NCBI RefSeq assembly: GCF_018861755.1 | Contig: NZ_JAHLEF010000001.1 | Location: 460,773-524,772 of the forward strand | Source of the DNA: Clostridium sp. CF012 | Lineage (GTDB): Bacteria; Bacillota; Clostridia; Clostridiales; Clostridiaceae | DNA length: 64,000 nt | Direction: 5' to 3' | In this document: piece after piece, positions 9,543 to 17,105 of the stretch | How positions within the stretch are numbered: position 1 is the first letter of the stretch | Layout of the letters: each line of letters opens with the position of its first letter | Position numbers and translations under genes: made by a program | Notes under the pieces: generated by a model | Told to the model about the DNA's origin: nothing | The model's input: the letters and a program-made list of their open reading frames with translations, nothing else | Database searches by the model: none

Positions 9543-9788
9543 TTATACTATTTTTTTAAGTTGCTCGGCCTTATATTCTTTTACAAGTTTATTTTTAGCT
9601 AAATCAATTACTATAACTTTAACAGTTTCATCACTAATTTTAAATACCTTACCTTTTTCTTTTGTCCCCATAATATTAACTGAGGTTCCTTGCATAAGTC
9701 TATTAACTTCACTGTGGCCACAATAATCACATTGTGTTTCATTTGCAATCACTCTTTTACACTTTTTACAATAAAACAAGTCTGCCAT
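9543..9788 (-). CDS. Small zinc-ribbon protein
   Basis: 81 residues from MADLFYC, chosen over an ATG five codons upstream because a GGGGGAAT stretch precedes it. CKKC and CDYCG give a four-cysteine zinc ribbon at residues 7-25, followed by a strand-rich domain (GKVFKISDETVKVIVIDLAK) that may be a small barrel. Such proteins often bind nucleic acid or act as adaptors; function here is not known. Confidence 0.65.
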   Translation of the reverse strand: MADLFYCKKCKRVIANETQCDYCGHSEVNRLMQGTSVNIMGTKEKGKVFKISDETVKVIVIDLAKNKLVKEYKAEQLKKIV

Positions 9789-9877
9789 TGAATATTCCCC
9801 CATCTCTTATTAGAATTAAAAACATATATTTCTAATATATTCAACATTTAACTTATTTTTCCTTTTACTATAAATAT

Positions 9878-10417
9878 TTAATTTTTTATGCTAACTTCAC
9901 TAGGAAATATGGGTTTTTTTATGTTAGAAGTCACCATTTCAAAAAATTTATCTATGTAGTTGAATGCTATAAACTCACCCTGCCCTATCATTTGTTTAAT
10001 TTGCTTCTCGCTAGCCCACCTTGCGTCTGAAACTTCCTCGTATTCAAGTTTTATATCTTTCATATTAACATTTTGCCTAACAAGCCAAATATCTTCAAAG
10101 CCACTAGAAAACTTAATGGTAAACAAAATCTCTCCTTTGCTCATATCCAAATCAACACCTAGTTCTTCCTTTGTTTCTCTAATAGCTGCAACTTTACTAC
10201 TATCACCAACTACTGCAGACCCTGCAGCAGAACCATCCCACATATTGGGCCAGCCCTCTTTCCAGGGTTGCCTCTTTTGAATTAAAAATTCCCCTTTATC
10301 ATTAACAATCCAAACATGAACCACCAAATGATAATCGCCTTCCTTCACAGGAATACCTCTTTCATGGGTGCGTCCAGTTTTTTCTCTATGTTCATCATAA
10401 ATATCCCATAATTCCAT
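9878..10417 (-). CDS. Nudix hydrolase (IPP-isomerase/YfcD-like subgroup)
   Basis: 179 residues, GGGAGGAAATTTTC before ATG. The Nudix box runs AGSAVVGDSSKVAAIRETKE then ELGVD near residues 67-90; its usual first glutamate is aspartate (GD instead of GE), as in relatives of isopentenyl-diphosphate isomerase. HVWIVNDKGEFLIQKRQ and W-rich WKEGWPNMWDGSAAG are typical of this subgroup. It probably hydrolyses a nucleoside-diphosphate-linked substrate with Mg2+. It lacks the cysteine motif expected of a true IPP isomerase, so I call it a hydrolase. Confidence 0.85.
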   Translation of the reverse strand: MELWDIYDEHREKTGRTHERGIPVKEGDYHLVVHVWIVNDKGEFLIQKRQPWKEGWPNMWDGSAAGSAVVGDSSKVAAIRETKEELGVDLDMSKGEILFTIKFSSGFEDIWLVRQNVNMKDIKLEYEEVSDARWASEKQIKQMIGQGEFIAFNYIDKFFEMVTSNIKKPIFPSEVSIKN

Positions 10418-10434
10418 GAAAATTTCCTCCCTAA

Positions 10435-10471
10435 CAAAAAAGCAGATGATTTAATTCATCTACTTTTTTTA
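10435..10471. terminator. Terminator between ATP-cone gene and Nudix gene
   Basis: AAAAAGCAGATGA and TCATCTACTTTTTT form an 11-bp stem with flanking A/T runs, usable on either strand. Confidence 0.8.
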
Positions 10472-10476
10472 TTATT

Positions 10477-10737
10477 CTATTTTCCTTGTTTATAATATTC
10501 AGACACAACTTTAAACCCTTGTTTTTCTAACTCGAGCAATACAAATTTTTGAATAATATCAGAATGAATACTTTCCTTTTGATAATTTTTTAAATCCTTT
10601 TGAATGTTCCTTGCTAAATTCTCAAGATCTGATTCATTAAGTGGTTGCCTAGCATCGTCTGAAGCTCTATCTATGCTAGTTTTTATTTTACTTAAATCAA
10701 ATTCTTGAAGTCTTCCATCGCGTTTGATAACTTTCAT
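10477..10737 (-). CDS. Stand-alone ATP-cone domain protein
   Basis: 86 residues from MKVIKRDGRLQEFDLSKI; the upstream in-frame ATG touches the AGGAG, so this ATG nine bases after it is the better start. V-x-KRDG...F...KI-x-x-SI is the ATP-cone fold that senses ATP/dATP in ribonucleotide reductases and in NrdR. Here nothing else is attached: no NrdR zinc ribbon and no reductase domain. A role as a nucleotide-sensing regulator is plausible but unproven. Confidence 0.75.
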   Translation of the reverse strand: MKVIKRDGRLQEFDLSKIKTSIDRASDDARQPLNESDLENLARNIQKDLKNYQKESIHSDIIQKFVLLELEKQGFKVVSEYYKQGK

Positions 10738-10842
10738 AATTATCATCTCCTATGCATAAATGTCATGGATTATAATTCTTATTTATTACTACTATAATAT
10801 AAGACATTGTCGCAATATTCAACCTTTTTTTCGACATTTCTA

Positions 10843-10877
10843 GGGACGATTCTCAAGATCATTTCGAGAACCGCCCC
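10843..10877. repeat. Imperfect inverted repeat
   Basis: GGGACGATTCTC and GAGAACCGCCCC pair at 10 of 12 positions around an 11-base loop. It is much more GC-rich than its surroundings. No T-tract follows. Likely a repetitive extragenic palindrome. Confidence 0.5.
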
Positions 10878-10888
10878 TGAGCACACTT

Positions 10889-10976
10889 TATAGAACATTA
10901 AAAGAATATGAAATTTCTCTTGCGTGCCTTGCAAAAGAAATTTCATATTCCTAATTCAGTTTTCCTACGTTCTATA
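10889..10976. repeat. Two-tier hairpin, copy 1 of a short dispersed repeat
   Basis: Outer arms TATAGAAC (10889-10896) and GTTCTATA (10969-10976) enclose a perfect 15-bp inner stem, GAATATGAAATTTCT (10904-10918) with its complement at 10936-10950. The inner sequence TATGAAATTTCTCT...CTTGCAAAAGAAA recurs near 12227-12260. Confidence 0.65.
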
Positions 10977-11015
10977 ATACATCCCCCATAAACTGAGTTA
11001 TCCCAAAATAAATTA

Positions 11016-11999
11016 TATCTCATATTCCGCTGAATAAATTTCAAAAATAACTATTTACTACGTACAGCCATGGAAAAATCAATTTTATGGTAGGACTGTG
11101 TGAACAAACTAATGTTACTAGAAATATTTAACAAAAACCCACTGAAAAATTCCGGTAGGAATACTGATATTCCCTATAAAGTGATAGCAGTTCACAACTG
11201 CCTTTATGAACTATGAAATAAAAGCAACTAATATAAACTTTGACACAACCTCAAAATTAATGTGGGGGAATTATGAAACACCTGAAGGCAAGGAAGGGGT
11301 AATATCCATAACCTTCGGTCACAGTAAGCAAAAAATAGAAGACAAAAATCAAATCAAAATGGGTTTAGGCGTAGCCAATGGAGTAATTCTTGATGCTAAG
11401 GTTTTATCTGGAAACAAAGATGATAAAACCTATAACGGTGAAACGCTTGAGGAAGTAGAACATGTTCTTGAAAGACTAAATATTCCCGTAGGGGATTTTC
11501 ACTATATAGCCGATAGTACACTTTTGACTTCAGATAGTTTAAATAAAGCAGAAAGTATACATCTAAAACTTATAACAAGAATGCCTGAAACCACAAATCT
11601 TGCAAAAGATTGTATAAAAGAAGCACTTATTAACAAGAACCTTATGAAAAAATAGAGATTAAAATAACTCAAGATAAAGTAGTTGAATATTTTATAAGTG
11701 AGAAATATTGTACTTTTGAAAATACTAGATTAAATGTGCTATATGTTACCCCAGAGCGCATAGAGGCACTAACGTACCTATCAATGATGATATTATCGGA
11801 TTGATATGCCATCTTAATTTTGCTGCATTTATACTTTGGCAGGCTGCCGCCTAAAAGAATTATTGAAGCGTTTTATCAAAAATATAAAGTGACTACAAAA
11901 ACTTACAGTCACTTTTGAAAATTTTATAGAACCCATATTAAAAAAGATGTCAAAAACAAATACAAGGATTTTTAAATCTATTGTGCGGAGTATGAGTTA
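11016..11999 (+). mobile_element. Decayed IS1634-family insertion sequence
   Basis: The ends are imperfect inverted repeats of about 32 bases: the left end begins TATCTCATATTCCGC (11016) and the right end, on the other strand from 11999, begins TAACTCATACTCCGC; both continue AATA-x-ATTT. Between them lie transposase fragments. At under 1 kb it is well short of an intact member of this family (near 2 kb), so internal sequence has been lost. I could not see a clear target duplication. Confidence 0.7.
11160..11790 (+). pseudogene. IS1634-type transposase remnant
   Basis: The longest open part is 11206-11655 (149 codons). It has INFDTTSKLMWGNYE around the first catalytic aspartate, then ITFGHSKQKIEDKNQIKMGL, VLSGNKDDKTYNGET and FHYIADSTLLTSD with the second aspartate; these are hallmarks of the IS4-group DDE transposases of the IS1634 family. 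Just upstream, in another frame, IPYKVIAVHNCLYEL is a preceding segment. About 80 bases after the stop, NVLYVTPERIEALTYLSMM restores the C-terminal motif, where the last catalytic glutamate lies. Frameshifts and deletions make it inactive. Confidence 0.8.
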
Positions 12000-12031
12000 T
12001 AGAAACACAAAACTAGAAATTAGATTAAGAG

Positions 12032-12105
12032 TTTTTTCTTAGATTATACTATAACGAAAAGCATATATTGCTAGAATGCTTTTGTTAGCATAATCTAAGA
12101 AAAAA
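12032..12105. repeat. Long A/T-flanked palindrome
   Basis: TTTTTTCTTAGATTAT at 12032 pairs exactly with its complement at 12090-12105, and a second tier (ACGAAAAGCAT with ATGCTTTTGT) extends the stem. With T and A runs at its outer edges it could terminate transcription in both directions, or be a MITE-like repeat. No gene ends close enough to decide. Confidence 0.65.
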
Positions 12106-12215
12106 TACCTAATTTAAAAATTGCTATTATTTTTTTCAATAATAAATCTTAAGTTTATTACAGCACTAATTTCTGTAAGCATCCCAGGTCGCATAACAAT
12201 TAATAATGTTACGAA

Positions 12216-12342
12216 TTTTATAGGGGTATGAAATTTCTCTGGAGTGACTTGCAAAAGAAACGATAAAACTATTGAAATTTGATTTAGAAATTCTTCTTTT
12301 GCGAATATAAAATTTTCGTTAGCCCACTTGTACCCTCTAAAA
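12216..12342. repeat. Nested hairpin, copy 2 of the short dispersed repeat
   Basis: TTTTATAGGGGTA (12216-12228) faces TACCCTCTAAAA (12331-12342), and GCAAAAGAA (12251-12259) faces TTCTTTTGC (12294-12302). The stretch 12227-12260 repeats the inner part of the hairpin at 10904-10940 with a few substitutions. Confidence 0.5.
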
Positions 12343-12373
12343 TAGGAACATTTTTCAATTGTAAATTATAATC

Positions 12374-12595
12374 ATGAAGGTGAAAGCATGTAGGAGTGTG
12401 ATAGATAGTATATAGTGAGTTTTACAGACTCTTAGTTTATGTAGTGAAAAATTTTCGTAAGCAGCCCAGGACGGGCTGCTAGCACTTCTGAGACAGGACG
12501 TCGAATAAGTGCGGTAGAAAAATTTTCACGGAATAAACTTAGAGTCTGTTAACAAACGTTCTACTATCAGAACATCCTACATGCCGAACCTTCAT
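12374..12595. repeat. 222-nt nested hairpin with two AGGAC-loop stems (structured RNA or MITE-like)
   Basis: Successive complementary arms: ATGAAGGT/ACCTTCAT (12374, 12588), CATGTAGGA/TCCTACATG (12387, 12575), a 17-bp arm at 12424-12440 with 12533-12549 (one mismatch), and GTGAAAAATTTT (12444) with AAAAATTTTCAC (12518). Inside are two hairpins: AGCAGCCC-AGGAC-GGGCTGCT (12460-12480), and GCACTT...GAC-AGGAC-GTC...AAGTGC (12482-12512). Both display the same AGGAC pentaloop on the plus strand. The structure begins 13 bases after the purD stop. It lacks a U-tract, so it is not a standard terminator. No coding frame is apparent. Confidence 0.7.
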
Positions 12596-12607
12596 TTTAT
12601 ACTTAAA

Positions 12608-13852
12608 TTATTTTCCTATATCTGTTCTGTAGTAAATTCCTTGGAACTGAATTTTTCTCATGTCAGCATAAGCCGTTTCTCTTGAAATATCTGCGGTTTC
12701 ACCAAGCGCTGTTACTCCTAGAACTCTTCCACCAGCAGTCTTAAGAACCCCATCTTCTTCATTAGCCCCAGCTAAAAATAGCTTTCCTTGTAATTTCTCC
12801 TGCTCACTTATTTCGAATCCTGTTTTGTAGCTACCTGGATAACCTTTTGATGCAGCAATTACGCAGCAAGAATATCCACTATTCCATTGCAAATCAAAGT
12901 TCTGGAGGTCACCCTCTAAAGCACTAGTCACAAGATCCACAAAATCACTTTTCATAAGTGGAAGAACAGCTTGAGTCTCAGGGTCTCCGAGTCTCACATT
13001 ATATTCAAGAGAATATACACCTTTACTGGTTATCATTATACCAAAAAATATTATGCCCTTATAATCCATTGCTTCTTCTTTAATTCCCACAAGGGTAGGC
13101 TGTAATATATGTTTTTCGAACTCCTCTAATACTTCTTTGATGCAATAGGGATTGGGCGCTATAACTCCCATTCCTCCGGTGTTAGGTCCCTTGTCCCCAT
13201 CGAATATTTGCTTGTGATCTTTTGAAGATATAAACGGAAGTATTGTTTTACCATCTGTTATAGAGAGAATAGATGCTTCTACACCTTCTAAAAACTCTTC
13301 AATTACAATTTTCTTACCGCTGCCTTTAAATATATCGAGTATCATAAAATCATTTATACTACTTTTAGCCTGAATAAAATCATTACAGATAACTACACCC
13401 TTTCCTGCTGCTAAGCCATCTGCTTTTATTACTATTGGATATTCGCATTTTTTCAAATACTCTAGTGCACTATTTTCATTTTCAAAGACTTCATAGGCTG
13501 CTGTTTTTATACCATATTTCTTCATAAATTCTTTTGAATATGCTTTACTTCCTTCAAGCCTCGCTGCCTTTTGGCTAGGTCCTAATATCTTAAGTCCAAT
13601 TTCTTTAAACTTATCTACGATGCCTTGTACCAGCAATTCCTCTGATCCAACTATGGTAATATCTATTCTGTTTTCCAAAGCAAAAGATAAAAGCTCATCT
13701 ATTTTTGTAATATTAATGTTCTCACATTTATTTTCTCTCTGCGTACCACCATTGCCAGGAGCACAATACACCACTTCAACAGAGGGATTTTCTGCAACTT
13801 TTGATACTAGTGCATGTTCTCTTCCCCCAGAACCAATTATTAACACCTTCAT
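12608..13852 (-). CDS. purD: Phosphoribosylamine-glycine ligase (GAR synthetase)
   Basis: Second step of purine synthesis: phosphoribosylamine + glycine + ATP to GAR. 414 residues from MKVLIIGSGGREHAL, with TTAGGAGGCG before it; a longer in-frame start lacks a site. The N-terminal domain has GSGGREHAL and CAPGNGGT, the ATP-grasp domain has ADGLAAGKGVVIC near 145-158, GVEASILS, and KDHKQIFDGDKGPNTGGMG near 215-235, and RLGDPETQAVLP follows near 290. Full length and intact. Last gene of the purE-C-F-M-N-H-D operon; a 15-bp hairpin separates it from purH. Confidence 0.97.
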   Translation of the reverse strand: MKVLIIGSGGREHALVSKVAENPSVEVVYCAPGNGGTQRENKCENINITKIDELLSFALENRIDITIVGSEELLVQGIVDKFKEIGLKILGPSQKAARLEGSKAYSKEFMKKYGIKTAAYEVFENENSALEYLKKCEYPIVIKADGLAAGKGVVICNDFIQAKSSINDFMILDIFKGSGKKIVIEEFLEGVEASILSITDGKTILPFISSKDHKQIFDGDKGPNTGGMGVIAPNPYCIKEVLEEFEKHILQPTLVGIKEEAMDYKGIIFFGIMITSKGVYSLEYNVRLGDPETQAVLPLMKSDFVDLVTSALEGDLQNFDLQWNSGYSCCVIAASKGYPGSYKTGFEISEQEKLQGKLFLAGANEEDGVLKTAGGRVLGVTALGETADISRETAYADMRKIQFQGIYYRTDIGK

Positions 13853-13873
13853 AAAAACGCCTCCTAATGTTTT

Positions 13874-13919
13874 TATTAAGCTCATGGTAGAATAACTATA
13901 CTCCACCATGAGCTTAATA
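13874..13919. repeat. 15-bp perfect hairpin between purH and purD
   Basis: TATTAAGCTCATGGT (13874-13888) is exactly complementary to 13905-13919 with a 16-base loop. In the operon mRNA it falls between the purH stop and the purD ribosome site. There is no U-tract, so it more likely affects RNA stability or processing than termination. Confidence 0.7.
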
Positions 13920-13944
13920 CCCTACCAAAGTAGGTAACGGATTA

Positions 13945-15447
13945 TTAGTGTTTAAAATGGCGAGTACCTGTAAACACCATTGAAATTCCATTTTTATCGC
14001 ACATATCTATGGATTCTACATCTTTAATAGAACCACCGGGTTGAATAATAGAGGTTACGTTATATTTCGCAGCCAGCTCTACCACGTCTCCAAAAGGGAA
14101 AAATGCATCTGATGCCATTACATTTCCATGCCCTGCTCTTTCTAAGGCTTGCTCTGCTGCCCATATTCTATTTACCTGGCCTGCCCCGATTCCTTTAGTC
14201 ACGCCATCTTTGACTACTACAATAGCATTGGATTTAACATATTTAACAACTTTCATTGCAAATATCAAATCTTTCATTTCACCTTCTGATGGCTTGTTTT
14301 CTGTAACTACTTTAATATCTTCGATTAATTTATCATCTGAACTTTGTACAAGCATTCCACCATCAACTTTAACCATCTGCATCTTGTCTTCAGCTTTGTT
14401 AGAACATACTATAACTCTTAAATTCTTCTTGCCTTTTAATATTTTTAAGGCTTCCTCATCAAATTCTGGTGCAATAACCACCTCTAAAAATATTTTTACA
14501 AGTTCCTCTGCAGTTTCACTGTCTACTTTTTTATTAAAAGCAACAATGCCACCAAATATAGACATAGGATCACAGGCGTAGGCCTTTTTATATGTTTCAA
14601 GTACGCTACTTCCTATGGCAACTCCACAGGGTGTGTTGTGCTTTAGGCCGCAACAAGCAGTTTCCTCAAAATCACATACTACCTTCCATGCAATATCCAT
14701 GTCTTTAATATTGTTATAAGATAATTCCTTGCCATTTAACTGTAGAGTATCCTTCATAGCTCCACTCTCTGTTGTGCTAACATAATAAGCTGCGCTTTGA
14801 TGTGGATTTTCACCATATCTTAAATCCATTTGTTTTTTATAGGAAACAGAAAGATATTCGGAATATGTATCTTCGCCAAGTAAAAAATTACTTATAGCTG
14901 CATCGTAAGCTGATATTAAGTTAAATACTTTACCTGCTAGATATTTCCTAGTTTCAAAATCTACTTCTTCTTTGGCCTGGATTTTTTTTATAATATTTTC
15001 ATAATCTAATACGTCGCTGAGTACAATAACATCCTTAAAGTTTTTAGCAGCGGCTCTTAGCATTGTTGGTCCACCGATATCAATAAATTCTACTTTCTCC
15101 TCAAAACTTATATTTTCTGTTACTTTATCAAAGAAAGGATAAAGATTAACTACTACCATGTCAATAGGTTTTATTCCTTTGGCCTTAATAGTTTCCATAT
15201 GCTCTTTATTATCTCTTATTGCTAAAATTCCACTATGTATTGTTGGGTGCAAGGTCTTAACTCTTCCATCTAAAATCTCTTCAAAGCCTGTGATATCAGA
15301 AATTTCTACTACTTTAATGTTATTTTCTTTTAAATACTTAAAAGTTCCACCTGTGGATATAATCTCCACTCCATTATTTTGTAGTGATGTTGCAAGGTCT
15401 AAAACATTTTCTTTATCAAAAACACTTATAAGTGCTGTTTTAATCAT
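13945..15447 (-). CDS. purH: Bifunctional AICAR formyltransferase / IMP cyclohydrolase
   Basis: Last two steps to IMP. 500 residues from [14 protein letters not shown]; of three nearby ATGs, this one lies 7 bases after GAGGTGG. The N-terminal IMP cyclohydrolase domain (MGS-like) shows [11 protein letters not shown] and [19 protein letters not shown] near 60-75. The C-terminal formyltransferase has [25 protein letters not shown] with the catalytic lysine-histidine near 257-265, and SDAFFPFGD near 440. Full length. purN ends only 16 bases from the longer reading frame, so the genes are tightly packed. Confidence 0.97.
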   Translation of the reverse strand: MIKTALISVFDKENVLDLATSLQNNGVEIISTGGTFKYLKENNIKVVEISDITGFEEILDGRVKTLHPTIHSGILAIRDNKEHMETIKAKGIKPIDMVVVNLYPFFDKVTENISFEEKVEFIDIGGPTMLRAAAKNFKDVIVLSDVLDYENIIKKIQAKEEVDFETRKYLAGKVFNLISAYDAAISNFLLGEDTYSEYLSVSYKKQMDLRYGENPHQSAAYYVSTTESGAMKDTLQLNGKELSYNNIKDMDIAWKVVCDFEETACCGLKHNTPCGVAIGSSVLETYKKAYACDPMSIFGGIVAFNKKVDSETAEELVKIFLEVVIAPEFDEEALKILKGKKNLRVIVCSNKAEDKMQMVKVDGGMLVQSSDDKLIEDIKVVTENKPSEGEMKDLIFAMKVVKYVKSNAIVVVKDGVTKGIGAGQVNRIWAAEQALERAGHGNVMASDAFFPFGDVVELAAKYNVTSIIQPGGSIKDVESIDMCDKNGISMVFTGTRHFKH

Positions 15448-15501
15448 AATCATTCCACCTCTCGAGTAAGGCACATTTATTTTCATGTGTCTAAGTCACA
15501 T

Positions 15502-16110
15502 TCAAATACCTATTACTTTTCTTCCCACAATTTTTATTTTTCCTTCACTTATATATTTAATAGCTTCAGGAAGTGCAATATGCTCTTGTTCTAAAACCCT
15601 TTTTTGTAGTTCAATAGCAGTATCTTCACCATAAACCTTTACAACTCTTTGAATTATAATTGGCCCTGAGTCTGTACCTGCATCTACGAAATGAACACTA
15701 CACCCTGAAACTTTAACTCCGCACTCCAGGGCTTTTTCATGAACCTTAATCCCATACATTCCCGGTCCGCAAAAACTTGGTATAAGGGCTGGATGAATAT
15801 TAATTATTTTATTTTTAAATACCTCAAGAACATCTCCTTGAAGTATAGATAAAAATCCAGCCAGCACTATTAAATCTACACTACCAGTTAAAATTTTTAG
15901 TATTTCATCTGAAAGCTTTACGCCATATTTTTTTTTATCCACTACATAGGTTTTTATATTTTTCGCTTTTGCTCTCTCTATGCCATATACATCACTCTTA
16001 TCAGAAATCACCGCTTCTATGCAGCAGTTTAAATATCCACTTTCTATATTGTTAATTATAGCTTGAAGATTGCTTCCACTGCCTGATATTAATACGGCTA
16101 TTTTAAGCAA
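15502..16110 (-). CDS. purN: Phosphoribosylglycinamide formyltransferase
   Basis: Transfers a formyl group from 10-formyl-THF to GAR. 202 residues, usual length. ISGSGSNLQAII at 8-19 binds phosphate; the catalytic region has INIHPALIPSFCGPGMYGI near 104-123 (asparagine-histidine pair in NIHPA) and the aspartate in DAGTDSGPII near 142. It starts at TTG, overlapping the end of purM by 13 bases. The ribosome site GGAGGTGGCGG is supplied by the glycine codons at the end of purM, so the two genes are translationally coupled. Confidence 0.96.
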   Translation of the reverse strand: MLKIAVLISGSGSNLQAIINNIESGYLNCCIEAVISDKSDVYGIERAKAKNIKTYVVDKKKYGVKLSDEILKILTGSVDLIVLAGFLSILQGDVLEVFKNKIINIHPALIPSFCGPGMYGIKVHEKALECGVKVSGCSVHFVDAGTDSGPIIIQRVVKVYGEDTAIELQKRVLEQEHIALPEAIKYISEGKIKIVGRKVIGI

Positions 16111-17096
16111 ACTCCGCCACCTCCAGCTTCAACGTGACCAATTTTATATGCTCTATCTCCTAAATCCTCAATAGTTTTTATAACCTTAAGTGTATCCTTA
16201 TTTTCCACACATAATACATATCCTATTCCCATATTATATGTATTAAACATATGTTCCTCAGTTACCCCAAGGGCCATAAGATGTTTAAATATATCTGGAG
16301 TGTTAAAACTATTTTTATCAACTACAGATGTAAATTTGTCGCTAAACATTCTTGGTATATTTTCATAAAAACCACCACCGGTTATATGTGCCATACCCTT
16401 TATATCAAATTTTTCTATAAGGTTTAGTACAGTTTTTACGTAAATTTTTGTTGGAGTCAAAAGAGTGTTTCCAATTTTATCTCCATTAAATTGAGCATCT
16501 AAATCTGGGATTAATTTTCTAACTAAGGAATATCCATTACTATGAAGACCTGTTGATTCAATTCCTATAAGCGAATAACCATCCTTGATAGCAGATCCAT
16601 CAATAATCTTATGCTTATCCACTATACCCACAGTAAACCCTGCCATATCATATTCACCGTCTCTATAGAATCCTGGCATTTCTGCAGTTTCCCCACCTAT
16701 AAGAGCACATCCAGCTTGAATACACCCCTCTGATACACCTTTGACTAGTTGTGCTGCGGTTTCAGCCTCGAGTTTTCCACAAGCTATATAATCTAAAAAG
16801 AAAAGTGGCTTTGCACCATGGCAAAGGACATCATTTACACACATAGCAACGCAATCAATTCCTACAGTTCCATATTGTTTCATTCTAAATGCAATATCAA
16901 GTTTAGTACCGACTCCATCAGTACCTGAGACTAAAATAGGATTTTTATAACCCTCCCCTATTTCAAACATTCCAGCAAAACTTCCTAAATGATTTAAAAC
17001 ACCTTTTGTAAATGTACTTGCTGCAAATTCTTTTATTAATTTTACTGACTTATATCCTTCTTCAATATTAACACCTGCATCTTTATAAGTTATCAT
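16098..17096 (-). CDS. purM: Phosphoribosylformylglycinamidine cyclo-ligase (AIR synthetase)
   Basis: ATP-dependent ring closure of FGAM to AIR. 332 residues, normal. VSGTDGVGTKLDIAF near 56-70, AMCVNDVLCHGAKPLFFLDY near 84-103, GGETAEMPGFY near 135, and THITGGGF-like AHITGGGFYENIPR near 237 are the PurM/AIRS signatures. The C-terminus ends in a run of glycines (EAGGGGVCLK) whose codons double as the purN ribosome site. ATG with AGGTAGGGG upstream. Confidence 0.97.
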   Translation of the reverse strand: MITYKDAGVNIEEGYKSVKLIKEFAASTFTKGVLNHLGSFAGMFEIGEGYKNPILVSGTDGVGTKLDIAFRMKQYGTVGIDCVAMCVNDVLCHGAKPLFFLDYIACGKLEAETAAQLVKGVSEGCIQAGCALIGGETAEMPGFYRDGEYDMAGFTVGIVDKHKIIDGSAIKDGYSLIGIESTGLHSNGYSLVRKLIPDLDAQFNGDKIGNTLLTPTKIYVKTVLNLIEKFDIKGMAHITGGGFYENIPRMFSDKFTSVVDKNSFNTPDIFKHLMALGVTEEHMFNTYNMGIGYVLCVENKDTLKVIKTIEDLGDRAYKIGHVEAGGGGVCLK

Positions 17097-17105
17097 GGAT
17101 ATCCC

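Larger units (their letters stand above)
10738..12607. other. Gene-free island of mobile-element debris and palindromes
   Basis: About 1.9 kb between the ATP-cone gene and purD contains no intact gene. It holds a decayed insertion sequence (11016-11999), two copies of a short repeat (near 10904 and 12226), an A/T-flanked palindrome (12032-12105), and a large nested hairpin (12374-12595). Individual parts are entered separately. Confidence 0.8.

Noticed and set aside
12374..12595. Possible CRISPR array or retron RNA
   Set aside because: There are no regularly spaced direct repeats and no reverse transcriptase or cas gene anywhere in the window; the structure is one nested inverted repeat.
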